From assembly GCA_947522695.1 (NCBI GenBank), contig CANNTX010000002.1, forward strand, positions 1 to 43,347: a DNA stretch of 43,347 bases, read 5' to 3'. The translations under genes were made by a program, and so were the position numbers. Each line of letters begins with the position of its first letter. The stretch's first letter is position 1. Below are positions 8,122-15,368 of the stretch, in pieces. This DNA is from an uncultured Bacilli bacterium (GTDB lineage Bacteria; Bacillota_I; Bacilli_A; RF39; UBA660). The notes beneath the pieces were generated by a model, which saw only the letters and a program-made list of their open reading frames with translations, had not been told where the DNA came from and ran no database searches.

Positions 8122-8246
8122 TAACAAGAACATATATAAACAAATTATTTTATCAGTATAAATTGTTATTAAATTAACTTAAGAAAATAATATATTATAA
8201 ACAAATTTAACTAGCTGAATCATAAAAAATAAATACAATACCCATA

Positions 8247-8262
8247 AGTTTCACATGAAACA
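8247..8262. promoter_or_regulatory. parS-like site (2 mismatches)
   Basis: AGTTTCACATGAAACA; one outer and one central base differ from parS. Confidence 0.5.
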
Positions 8263-8447
8263 TCACAAAAAACATATAATTAATGATACAAAAGAATTAA
8301 AAAATAAATAAATATTAAAATAAAAAAAATAATCTATAATTTAAAAATTAATATATAGTAAATAAAAGTATAAAGATATTTAATTAAATAAAAATAAATA
8401 ATTTTTTATAAATAATATATAAAAAAAATTATAAATAAATTAATAAA

Positions 8448-8463
8448 TGTTTCACGTGAAACT
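8448..8463. promoter_or_regulatory. parS site (1 mismatch, outer base)
   Basis: TGTTTCACGTGAAACT; only the last base differs. Confidence 0.8.
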
Positions 8464-8583
8464 TATATACAAATTAAAAAATAATAATTTACTAAAATTA
8501 TATGTATTTAAAATAAATATAATTTTAGTAAATAAAAGTACTATTAATAAAGAAATAACATTAATAGATCTAAACAATAAAAA

Positions 8584-8599
8584 TGTTTCACGTGAAACA
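8584..8599. promoter_or_regulatory. parS site (perfect)
   Basis: TGTTTCACGTGAAACA; opens repeat 3. Confidence 0.9.
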
Positions 8600-8740
8600 T
8601 AACAATAGAATTTATAGTTAGTATTTCAAAAACACAAATAATATATAATTAATTATTCATTATATAAAAAAATTATAATGTAATATTTTATTAAAAAGTA
8701 TAAAATTAAGTGTCTTAATCAAAGCAAAATCGAACAAATT

Positions 8741-8754
8741 ATTTCCCGGGAAAT
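8741..8754. promoter_or_regulatory. Noc-binding site 3
   Basis: Perfect ATTTCCCGGGAAAT in the same 24-bp palindrome (8736-8759) as sites 1 and 2. Repeat 3. Confidence 0.85.
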
Positions 8755-8788
8755 AATTTTTGCAATAAATACTATAAAAAGACGTAAA

Positions 8789-8804
8789 TGTTTCACGTGA
8801 AACT
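8789..8804. promoter_or_regulatory. parS site (1 mismatch, outer base)
   Basis: TGTTTCACGTGAAACT, 48 bp after Noc site 3. A strongly decayed relative with four mismatches follows at 8841-8856. Confidence 0.8.
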
Positions 8805-8957
8805 TAATAAGTATATTTATTAATGAATATCTATAACACAATTTTCACATAAAACATAAATGAATAAAAATAATGTTAATAACTTTTGAAAAAGATAATA
8901 AAAAATCAAAAAATTATTAAGTTAAGAAGAAATCAATATCAAATTATTAAAAAAAAT

Positions 8958-8971
8958 ATTTCCCGGGAAAT
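8958..8971. promoter_or_regulatory. Noc-binding site 4
   Basis: Perfect ATTTCCCGGGAAAT but with a shorter flanking palindrome than the other three. It closes the array on the gyrA side. Confidence 0.85.
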
Positions 8972-9043
8972 AATTTTATAAAATATATAAATAAAATGTT
9001 AATAAATATGTAACTAAAATTTATATATTGAAATGAAAAAGAA

Positions 9044-9052
9044 TGTGGAAAA
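9044..9052 (-). promoter_or_regulatory. DnaA-box-like site at right edge of the array
   Basis: TTTTCCACA on the minus strand, in the same orientation and with the same flanks as the site at 7114-7122, just beyond the gyrA terminator. Confidence 0.45.
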
Positions 9053-9060
9053 CTTTATTT

Positions 9061-9100
9061 AAATAAAGAAAAACGATATAATTTACTCATTTATATCGTT
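9061..9100 (-). terminator. Intrinsic terminator of the gyrA operon
   Basis: On the minus strand a perfect 10-bp inverted repeat, AACGATATAA (9091-9100) with TTATATCGTT (9072-9081), is followed by TTTCTTTATTT. The gyrA stop codon lies in the loop. Confidence 0.85.
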
Positions 9101-11659
9101 ATTTTCATCATTATTCTTTGAAATTAAACTAATAGCTGCAACTTTTTGATCATTTTTTAAATTTATTAATCTAGTTCCTTGAGTAACTCTACCCAATTGA
9201 CTTAATTGATCAAGTGGAATTCTTATAATAATACCCTCATTTGTAATGATCATTAAATCACAATTATCTTCAACACGTTTAATTGCAGCAATACCACCAT
9301 TCTTATCAGTAATATTTAATGCCTTAACACCTTTGCTACCTCTACTAGTTTTTCTAAATTCACTAATTAATGTTAATTTACCATATCCTTTTTCAGTAAC
9401 AATTACAATATTATCAGATTCCTTAGTAGTTTCTACACCAACACATAACTCATCACCAAGATTAATTCCTTTAACTCCAGAAGCAGTTCTACCCATCATT
9501 CTAATATCGGATTCTTTGAATAATACAACTCTTCCAGCTGATGAAGCAAGAACAACATCGCATTCACCATCAGTTTTCTTAACGCCAATCAATTCATCAT
9601 TATCTCTTAAACTAATACAAATCTTGCCAGATTTTCTAATATTATCAAATTCTTCAATAGCAGTCTTCTTTACAATACCTTTCTTAGTAGCAAATAGTAA
9701 ATATTTAGCACTGTCATTTCTAGAATAAGTAAGCATTGAAGTTATATATTCATCCTTCTCAATTTGTAATAAATTAATAATTGGTAATCCCTTAGAAGTT
9801 CTACTAAACTCAGGAACCTCATACCCTTTAATCTTATAAACCTTACCTTTATTAGTAAACAATAATACATAATCATGAGACATTAAATTTGACATATACT
9901 CGACATAATCTTCCTCGTTAGTTGACATTCCCTTTACGCCTACACCACCTCTATTTTGAATCTTATAAGTTTCAGAAGTAGTTCTCTTAATATAACCTTT
10001 TGATGTTAAAGAAATAACAATATTTTCATTTGGAATTAAAGACTCATCTTCAATATAATCAATAGCAGTCATATCAATAGAAGTACGTCTATCATCAGAA
10101 TATCTATTCTTAATATCTAATAACTCTTGTTTTATAATGTTTAAAACTTTTTCTTCACTAGCTAAAATTGATTTTAATTCCTCAATTAGTTCTAATAGTG
10201 ACTTTAATTCCTCTTCAATCTTACTTCTTTCTAAACCAGTTAAACGTCTTAACTTTAATTCTAAAATACTTTCAGCTTGAATTTGAGATAAGAAAAATCT
10301 ATCCATTAAAGTCTTTTTAGCAATTTCATCGGTTTCAGATGTCTTAATAACCTTAATAACCTCATCAATATTATCAAGAGCAATCTTATAACCTTCTAAA
10401 ATATGAACTCTAGCTTCACTCTTTTTCAAATCAAACTTAGTTCTTCTAATAATAACTTCTTTTTGATGATCTATATACTTCGAAATAATAGATTTTAATC
10501 CCAAAGTACGTGGAACACCTTGATCAAGCATTAAGAAGATAATACTATAATTAACTTGAAATTGAGTATGTTTAAATAATTTATTTAAAACAACCTGGGC
10601 ATTAGCATCCTTCTTTAAAGTAATAGTAATTTTAACTCCATCCTTTAAATCAGTATGATAATCAGTTATACCATCAATAATCTTGTTATGAACAAGTTCA
10701 GCAACTTTATTTTTAAGTTCACTAGTATTAACACCATAAGGAACTTCAGTAATAACAATATTAGAATGAGTTCCCTTTTCCTCAATTTCCGCTCTACTTC
10801 TAATAGTAATCGTTCCCCTACCAGTTTCATAAGCCTGTTTTATACCAGAATTTCCTAAAATTATACCACCAGTTGGAAAATCAGGACCTTTAATATACTG
10901 CATTAAACCTAAAGTATCAATATCAGGATTATCAATATAAGCAACACATCCATCTATAACCTCACCTAAATTATGTGGAGGAATATTAGTAGCCATACCA
11001 ACAGCAATACCCATTGTTCCATTTACAAGTACATTTGGAAATTTACTAGGTAAAACCTTAGGTTCTTTTAAAGTTTCGTCAAAGTTAGCCATAAAATCAA
11101 CAGTATCTTTATTAATATCCCTTAATAATTCAAGAGATAATTTTGATAATCTAGCCTCAGTATAACGGTAAGCAGCAGCACCATCGCCATCAATATTACC
11201 AAAGTTTCCGTGTCCATCAACTAAAGTATATCTTTGACTAAAATCCTGTGCAAGTCTTACCATTGCTTCATAAATTGAAGAGTCACCGTGTGGATGATAA
11301 TGTCCCATTACATTACCAACAGTTGTAGCCGATTTTCTATGAGGTTTATCAGGAGTATTACCTTCCTCATACATAGACCATAAAATACGTCTGTGAACAG
11401 GTTTTAAACCATCTCTTAAGTCTGGTAGAGCACGAGATGTAATAACACTCATAGAGTATCTTAAAAACGAATCCTTGACCTCAGTAACAATATTATTAAC
11501 ATCTCTAGAATCTCTTTCATGAAATACACCACTAAAATCATCAGTCGAATCATTATTTACCTTAATATTATCATCAACAATTTCTTCATGGGTAACTAAA
11601 TCTTCATTAGTATCTACGTTTGTAGTATCAATTATATTTTCATTTTCTTCATTATTCAT
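9083..11659 (-). CDS. gyrA: DNA gyrase subunit A
   Basis: 858 residues. GyrA cuts and rejoins DNA in the gyrase tetramer. The core starts near SFLRYSMSVITSRALPDLRD (residue 64). The quinolone-resistance region HPHGDSSIYEAMVRL has Ser127 and Glu131 at the E. coli Ser83/Asp87 positions, a wild-type Gram-positive pattern. Catalytic Tyr166 lies in YRYTEARL. The GyrA box, which enables DNA wrapping, appears as QNRGGVG. The C-terminal beta-pinwheel ends in an Asn/Asp/Glu-rich tail. About 45 extra acidic residues precede the family's usual start. A strong AGGAGGTG ribosome-binding site stands before ATG at 11659, so the extension is probably translated. It follows gyrB by 13 bases. Confidence 0.97.
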   Translation of the reverse strand: MNNEENENIIDTTNVDTNEDLVTHEEIVDDNIKVNNDSTDDFSGVFHERDSRDVNNIVTEVKDSFLRYSMSVITSRALPDLRDGLKPVHRRILWSMYEEGNTPDKPHRKSATTVGNVMGHYHPHGDSSIYEAMVRLAQDFSQRYTLVDGHGNFGNIDGDGAAAYRYTEARLSKLSLELLRDINKDTVDFMANFDETLKEPKVLPSKFPNVLVNGTMGIAVGMATNIPPHNLGEVIDGCVAYIDNPDIDTLGLMQYIKGPDFPTGGIILGNSGIKQAYETGRGTITIRSRAEIEEKGTHSNIVITEVPYGVNTSELKNKVAELVHNKIIDGITDYHTDLKDGVKITITLKKDANAQVVLNKLFKHTQFQVNYSIIFLMLDQGVPRTLGLKSIISKYIDHQKEVIIRRTKFDLKKSEARVHILEGYKIALDNIDEVIKVIKTSETDEIAKKTLMDRFFLSQIQAESILELKLRRLTGLERSKIEEELKSLLELIEELKSILASEEKVLNIIKQELLDIKNRYSDDRRTSIDMTAIDYIEDESLIPNENIVISLTSKGYIKRTTSETYKIQNRGGVGVKGMSTNEEDYVEYMSNLMSHDYVLLFTNKGKVYKIKGYEVPEFSRTSKGLPIINLLQIEKDEYITSMLTYSRNDSAKYLLFATKKGIVKKTAIEEFDNIRKSGKICISLRDNDELIGVKKTDGECDVVLASSAGRVVLFKESDIRMMGRTASGVKGINLGDELCVGVETTKESDNIVIVTEKGYGKLTLISEFRKTSRGSKGVKALNITDKNGGIAAIKRVEDNCDLMIITNEGIIIRIPLDQLSQLGRVTQGTRLINLKNDQKVAAISLISKNNDENNDINE

Positions 11660-11672
11660 ATCAAAACACCTC

Positions 11673-13598
11673 CTAAATATCTAAATTATCTGCATATTTT
11701 GCATTTTCTTCTATAAATTGACGTCTAGGTTCAACCTCATCACCCATTAATTGAGTAAATATTTGATCAGCCAAAATAGCATCATCTAAAGAAATTTGTC
11801 TTAAAACTCTTTGATTAATATCCATTGTTGTTTCATTTAATTCTTCAGCATCCATCTCTCCTAAACCTTTCATACGAGTTATTTGTGCCTTTTCCCTCAC
11901 ATTATCAGGTAATGTGTTTAAATATTTATATAATTCTTCTTCAGTTAACACATATTTTCTAATTTTTCCATGTTGAATTCTAAAAAGAGGAGGTTGAGCT
12001 GCATAAACATGTCCAGCTTCAATAATAGGCTTAAAGAAACGATAAAACAATGTTAATAAAAGTACACGAATATGATCACCATCGACATCGGCATCGGTCA
12101 TTATAATGATTTTATGATATCTTAATTTTTCTAAATTAAATTCTTGGCCAATACCAGTACCAAATGCAGTAATAATAGTTCTAATTTCCTCATTACCTAG
12201 CGCTCTATCAAGTCTAGCCTTTTCTACATTTAAAATCTTACCTCTAAGTGGAAGAATTGCTTGAGTCATTGAATCTCTACCCTTTTTAGCAGAACCACCG
12301 GCACTATCTCCCTCGACTATAAAGATTTCAGAAATACTTGGATCTTTACTCTTACAATCAGATAGTTTACCAAAGAAATTTGTAATTGCTAAATCACTTT
12401 TTCGAGTAGTTTCTCTAGCCCTCTTAGCAGCAAGTCTTGCACGAGATGCTAAAATACATTTATCAATAATAATCTTTGCATCTTGTGGATTTTCCATTAA
12501 AAATCTTTCAAAACCTTTAGAGAAAACACTATCAGCAAGTTTTCTTACCTCAGAGTTACCAAGTCTACCTTTTGTCTGTCCTTCAAATTGTGGATTTGGA
12601 TGTTTACAAGAAACAATCATTGTTAATCCCTCTTTAACATCATCTCCAGTTAAAGAATCATCCTTTTCCTTTAAAGCATTAATCTTTCTAGCATAATTAT
12701 TAATTACCCTTGTTAATGCTCTTCTTACACCTTCTTCATGAGTTCCACCATCATGAGTATTAATATTATTTACAAAAGAGTAAATATTGTCAGTGTACCC
12801 ATCGTTATATTGCATTGCAACTTCAAAGAACACACCATCCTCTTCACCCTGTAAATGAATTATATCTTCATGAATAGGAGTTTTATTTTGATTTAAGAAT
12901 CTAACATACTCACTAATTCCACCTTCATAATGGAAAGAATCACCAGTAGTATCTTCATCATCTCTATCATCTCTTAAAGTAATTTTTAAACCTCTATTTA
13001 AAAATGCAAGTTCTCTAACTCTTACTTTTAAAGTTTCATAATCATACACATCAGTATCAAAAATATCTGGATCCGGTTTAAAACTAACAGTTGTGCCTGT
13101 TCTATTAGGTTCACATTCACCTATTTCAGTTAATTTTTGAGCTATTTTTCCACCATTTACAAACTTTGCTTCGTAAATTTTACAATCCTTATAAACAGTA
13201 ACTGTAACCCATTTTGATAATGCATTTACAACAGATGCACCTACACCATGTAAACCTCCAGATACTTTGTATCCTCCGCCACCAAATTTACCACCAGCAT
13301 GTAATACTGTATAAACTGTTTCAACCGTTGAAATACCAGTTTTTGGATGAATTCCAACTGGAATACCACGACCATCATCTTTAACAGTTATGGAATTATC
13401 TTTATTGATAATAATTTCAATATTTTTACAATAACCTGCAAGAGCTTCATCTATTGAGTTATCTACAATTTCCCATACTAAATGATGTAATCCTTTAATA
13501 TCAGTAGTACCAATATACATTCCTGGTCTTTTTCTAACGGCCTCTAACCCTTCTAAAACCTGAATATCACTTTCATTATATTCTTCATTACTATTCAT
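11673..13598 (-). CDS. gyrB: DNA gyrase subunit B
   Basis: 641 residues, the ATPase partner of GyrA. The N-terminal GHKL fold shows EGLEAVRKRPGMYIG, the ATP-site VDNSIDEALAG, and the glycine-rich lid GGKFGGGGYKVSGGLHGVG. The QTK loop is FEGQTKGRLGN. The Toprim domain has EGDSAGG and the metal-binding DADVDGDHIR. The C-terminal RMKGLGEMDAEEL completes the DNA-cleavage domain. Sequence features favour GyrB over ParE, supported by adjacency to gyrA and recF. The start overlaps recF by 8 bases with an AGAGGT ribosome-binding site inside the recF end, so translation is coupled. Confidence 0.97.
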   Translation of the reverse strand: MNSNEEYNESDIQVLEGLEAVRKRPGMYIGTTDIKGLHHLVWEIVDNSIDEALAGYCKNIEIIINKDNSITVKDDGRGIPVGIHPKTGISTVETVYTVLHAGGKFGGGGYKVSGGLHGVGASVVNALSKWVTVTVYKDCKIYEAKFVNGGKIAQKLTEIGECEPNRTGTTVSFKPDPDIFDTDVYDYETLKVRVRELAFLNRGLKITLRDDRDDEDTTGDSFHYEGGISEYVRFLNQNKTPIHEDIIHLQGEEDGVFFEVAMQYNDGYTDNIYSFVNNINTHDGGTHEEGVRRALTRVINNYARKINALKEKDDSLTGDDVKEGLTMIVSCKHPNPQFEGQTKGRLGNSEVRKLADSVFSKGFERFLMENPQDAKIIIDKCILASRARLAAKRARETTRKSDLAITNFFGKLSDCKSKDPSISEIFIVEGDSAGGSAKKGRDSMTQAILPLRGKILNVEKARLDRALGNEEIRTIITAFGTGIGQEFNLEKLRYHKIIIMTDADVDGDHIRVLLLTLFYRFFKPIIEAGHVYAAQPPLFRIQHGKIRKYVLTEEELYKYLNTLPDNVREKAQITRMKGLGEMDAEELNETTMDINQRVLRQISLDDAILADQIFTQLMGDEVEPRRQFIEENAKYADNLDI

Positions 13599-14688
13599 AA
13601 TCTATAACCTCTACTTTCTTTTCTGTTAACTTAATTAATGTGCAATCAGTAAGCAATTTCTTATTTAAATGCTTAATATCTGTTGTCGTTATAAAAATTT
13701 GAAAATTCTTATTAAATGAACTAATAATTTTATTAATCTTTTTCTCATCAAGTTCACTAAATAAATCATCCAAAATTAATATCGGTGTTGTATTCATCTT
13801 ATTCATACAATACTTCACCTCTGATAATTTAAATGCAATTACTGCACTCTTTTGCTCTCCCTCAGATAAATATTCTTTTGCCAGTTTTCCATCTAGTTCA
13901 AAAATATAATCATCCAAATGAACACCTATATTAGTAACACCGTAATTTACATCTCTATTAAAAGATTTTTTATAATCATTTAACAAATCTTCATAACTCT
14001 TTTCATTATAATTAGACACATATTTTAAATAAAGATCACCTTTTTTAACTGATTTATTAAAAATATGGTTCAAATATAAATTAATTTCACTAATATAATC
14101 AAATCTTATCTTATTAATTTGAAGTCCTACTTCAATTAACTTATTAGTTATAATATCTAAATAATCATCATAATCTGCCATTTTAGTTTTCATAATTTTT
14201 AAATAACTATTTCTTTGCTTAAGAATCTTATTATATAAACTAAGCAGTCGTAAATAATTATTATTAAAACCAGACAAATCCATATTAATAAGTTTTCGAT
14301 GTACTGAAGGATTATCTTTAATTAACTTCATATCCTCTCTATTAAAAAGAACTACGTTAACTTTAGATATATAATCTGATAATTTAGTTATTTCTTGATT
14401 ATCAATTTTAATCTTCTTTCCATCTTTTGTTATAACTACCCTATATTTATTCTTTATTTTGTTAAGTACAGTTGCTTCAATTACAGCAAAATCACTATTT
14501 TCTCTTATTAACACCTCTTGATTATTAGTTCTAAATGATTTAGTTATTGATAAATAATATATAGCTTCAACTATATTTGTTTTACCTAATCCATTATTTC
14601 CAATTATAATATTTTTATAATTCGAAAAATGTAAATTTAATTTTTCATAATTTCTAAAATTTGTTAATTTCAAATTAGTGATTTTCAT
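13591..14688 (-). CDS. recF: DNA replication and repair protein RecF
   Basis: 365 residues. An SMC-like ABC ATPase: Walker A IIGNNGLGKTNIVEAIYYLS near residues 28-47, signature motif YLSEGEQKSAVIAF, and Walker B PILILDDLFSELDEKK. RecF binds gapped DNA and, with RecO and RecR, assists RecA loading; recR is at 3903-4499. A ribosome-binding site (AGAGGG) precedes ATG at 14688. It is separated from the comK-like gene by about 97 bases containing a promoter and a palindrome, so recF-gyrB-gyrA can form its own transcription unit. Confidence 0.96.
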   Translation of the reverse strand: MKITNLKLTNFRNYEKLNLHFSNYKNIIIGNNGLGKTNIVEAIYYLSITKSFRTNNQEVLIRENSDFAVIEATVLNKIKNKYRVVITKDGKKIKIDNQEITKLSDYISKVNVVLFNREDMKLIKDNPSVHRKLINMDLSGFNNNYLRLLSLYNKILKQRNSYLKIMKTKMADYDDYLDIITNKLIEVGLQINKIRFDYISEINLYLNHIFNKSVKKGDLYLKYVSNYNEKSYEDLLNDYKKSFNRDVNYGVTNIGVHLDDYIFELDGKLAKEYLSEGEQKSAVIAFKLSEVKYCMNKMNTTPILILDDLFSELDEKKINKIISSFNKNFQIFITTTDIKHLNKKLLTDCTLIKLTEKKVEVIDYE

Positions 14689-14718
14689 TTTAAACCCTCT
14701 TTAAAGCCATATAGAACA

Positions 14719-14782
14719 AAATAGGTATATTCTAAAGTACCTATACCTATTTCATTATACCACATTTTAATGTTGCTTAAAA
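14719..14782 (-). promoter_or_regulatory. Promoter of recF-gyrB-gyrA with a palindrome at the start of the transcript
   Basis: Minus strand: weak -35 TTTTAA (14777-14782), 17 bp spacer and extended -10 TGGTATAAT (hexamer 14754-14759). Directly downstream is a perfect 11-bp inverted repeat, AAATAGGTATA (14742-14752) and TATACCTATTT (14719-14729), 12-base loop. It covers the expected transcription start near 14747, so it could be an operator or a 5'-end RNA hairpin. No long T-run follows, so it is probably not a terminator. Confidence 0.6.
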
Positions 14783-14785
14783 CAA

Positions 14786-15235
14786 TTATTTATCTTTTTT
14801 TCTATTTTTTAATGCATTATCAAGCGATAAAGATTTAAAGTACTGATTTCTTATTATATTATAAGTTGCATCTACATTTATTTCTTCATCATTTAAAAAC
14901 TGAATAGTTGTTTTTTCATCATCCGGAACTATTTTTTTAATATTTCCTAAATTAATCCAAGAGCATTCTTTTAATCTAGGAGAACATGTTGGAAAAAATA
15001 TCATATTATCTTGTTCAGACATAACAATTGGAGCTTTATAACCAAAACCAAGCATTGCATAAGTTCCTTTTAATCTTCCATCAATACTACTTCCATAATA
15101 TTCACAATTTTCATTAATAACTGACGATACATTCTTCTCTAAAATAAAATAATCATGATTTTCATATACTACCGTCTTCTTTTTACTTAATGGTACAATC
15201 GCTAATGTATTTTCTGTAATCTTATAACTTTTCAA
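14786..15235 (-). CDS. ComK-family competence transcription factor
   Basis: About 149 residues. The core, residues 44-102, matches ComK: CEYYGSSIDGRLKGTYAMLG, then KAPIVMSEQDNMIFFPTCSP and CSWINLGNIKKI. In B. subtilis ComK the same places read FFGSSYAGRKAGTYEV, KPPIMVDPSNQIFLFPT and CGWI. ComK activates DNA-uptake genes by binding AT-boxes. The C-terminus stops about 40 residues early and lacks the FMLYPK segment through which MecA delivers ComK to ClpCP. Start: the frame opens at a GTG (15244) that lies inside the ribosome-binding site; AGAGGGGG stands 8 bases before TTG at 15235, which I chose. It sits between dnaN and recF, where B. subtilis has the unrelated yaaA. Confidence 0.82.
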   Translation of the reverse strand: MKSYKITENTLAIVPLSKKKTVVYENHDYFILEKNVSSVINENCEYYGSSIDGRLKGTYAMLGFGYKAPIVMSEQDNMIFFPTCSPRLKECSWINLGNIKKIVPDDEKTTIQFLNDEEINVDATYNIIRNQYFKSLSLDNALKNRKKDK

Positions 15236-15278
15236 ACCACTCACCCCCTCTTTAGTCGTATATTAAATCACAACATTT

Positions 15279-15305
15279 TGTCGAAATATGCCGAAATTTG
15301 TCGAA
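15279..15305 (+). promoter_or_regulatory. Three tandem Spo0A-box-like motifs, 10 bp apart
   Basis: The plus strand reads TGTCGAA at 15279-15285, TGCCGAA at 15289-15295 and TGTCGAA at 15299-15305. The 7-bp Spo0A box consensus in B. subtilis is TGTCGAA with the third base variable, and tandem 0A boxes commonly recur every 10 bp. They lie 44-70 bases upstream of the comK-like start, after the dnaN stop. Binding by Spo0A is inferred; no spo0A gene is in the window. Confidence 0.6.
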
Positions 15306-15368
15306 AAAATTTGAAAAATTAAAAAAAAGCGAATTATTTAAAATCCACTTTTCTATAAATATCAATTT

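Larger units (their letters stand above)
7071..9082. repeat. Gene-free centromere-like array of interleaved parS and Noc-binding sites
   Basis: This 2 kb stretch, about 85-90% A+T by eye, has no convincing gene. It contains four perfect parS (TGTTTCACGTGAAACA), at least five parS-like sites with 1-3 mismatches, and four perfect ATTTCCCGGGAAAT Noc-type sites. It is made of three degenerate direct repeats beginning at 7223, 7769 and 8584. Each starts with a parS-type site followed by A(T)AACAA(A/T)AGAATYTATA, has an NBS 130-165 bp later, a second parS 47-69 bp after the NBS, and a conserved GTTAATAACTTT shortly afterwards (7466, 8007, 8875). A fourth NBS (8958) ends the array. Both edges carry the DnaA-box string ATGTGGAAAACTTT. 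The layout suggests the chromosomal partition and nucleoid-occlusion loading zone, about 9 kb from oriC. Confidence 0.9.

Noticed and set aside
7940..8143. Open frame of 67 codons on the minus strand inside the array
   Set aside because: It reads through parS palindromes, has no ribosome-binding site, and is composed of low-complexity Ile/Leu/Tyr residues; it exists by chance in AT-rich DNA.
7223..9000. Array considered as a CRISPR or as an IS/phage remnant
   Set aside because: Palindromes are at irregular distances, spacers are not unique in the CRISPR sense, there are no cas genes, no transposase and no target duplications; the two motifs match known ParB and Noc sites exactly.
14719..14752. 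Palindrome before recF as terminator of the dnaA-dnaN-comK unit
   Set aside because: It lacks a proper T-run on the minus strand and lies downstream of a good -10 at the expected transcription start; an operator or 5' hairpin fits better, though partial termination cannot be excluded.
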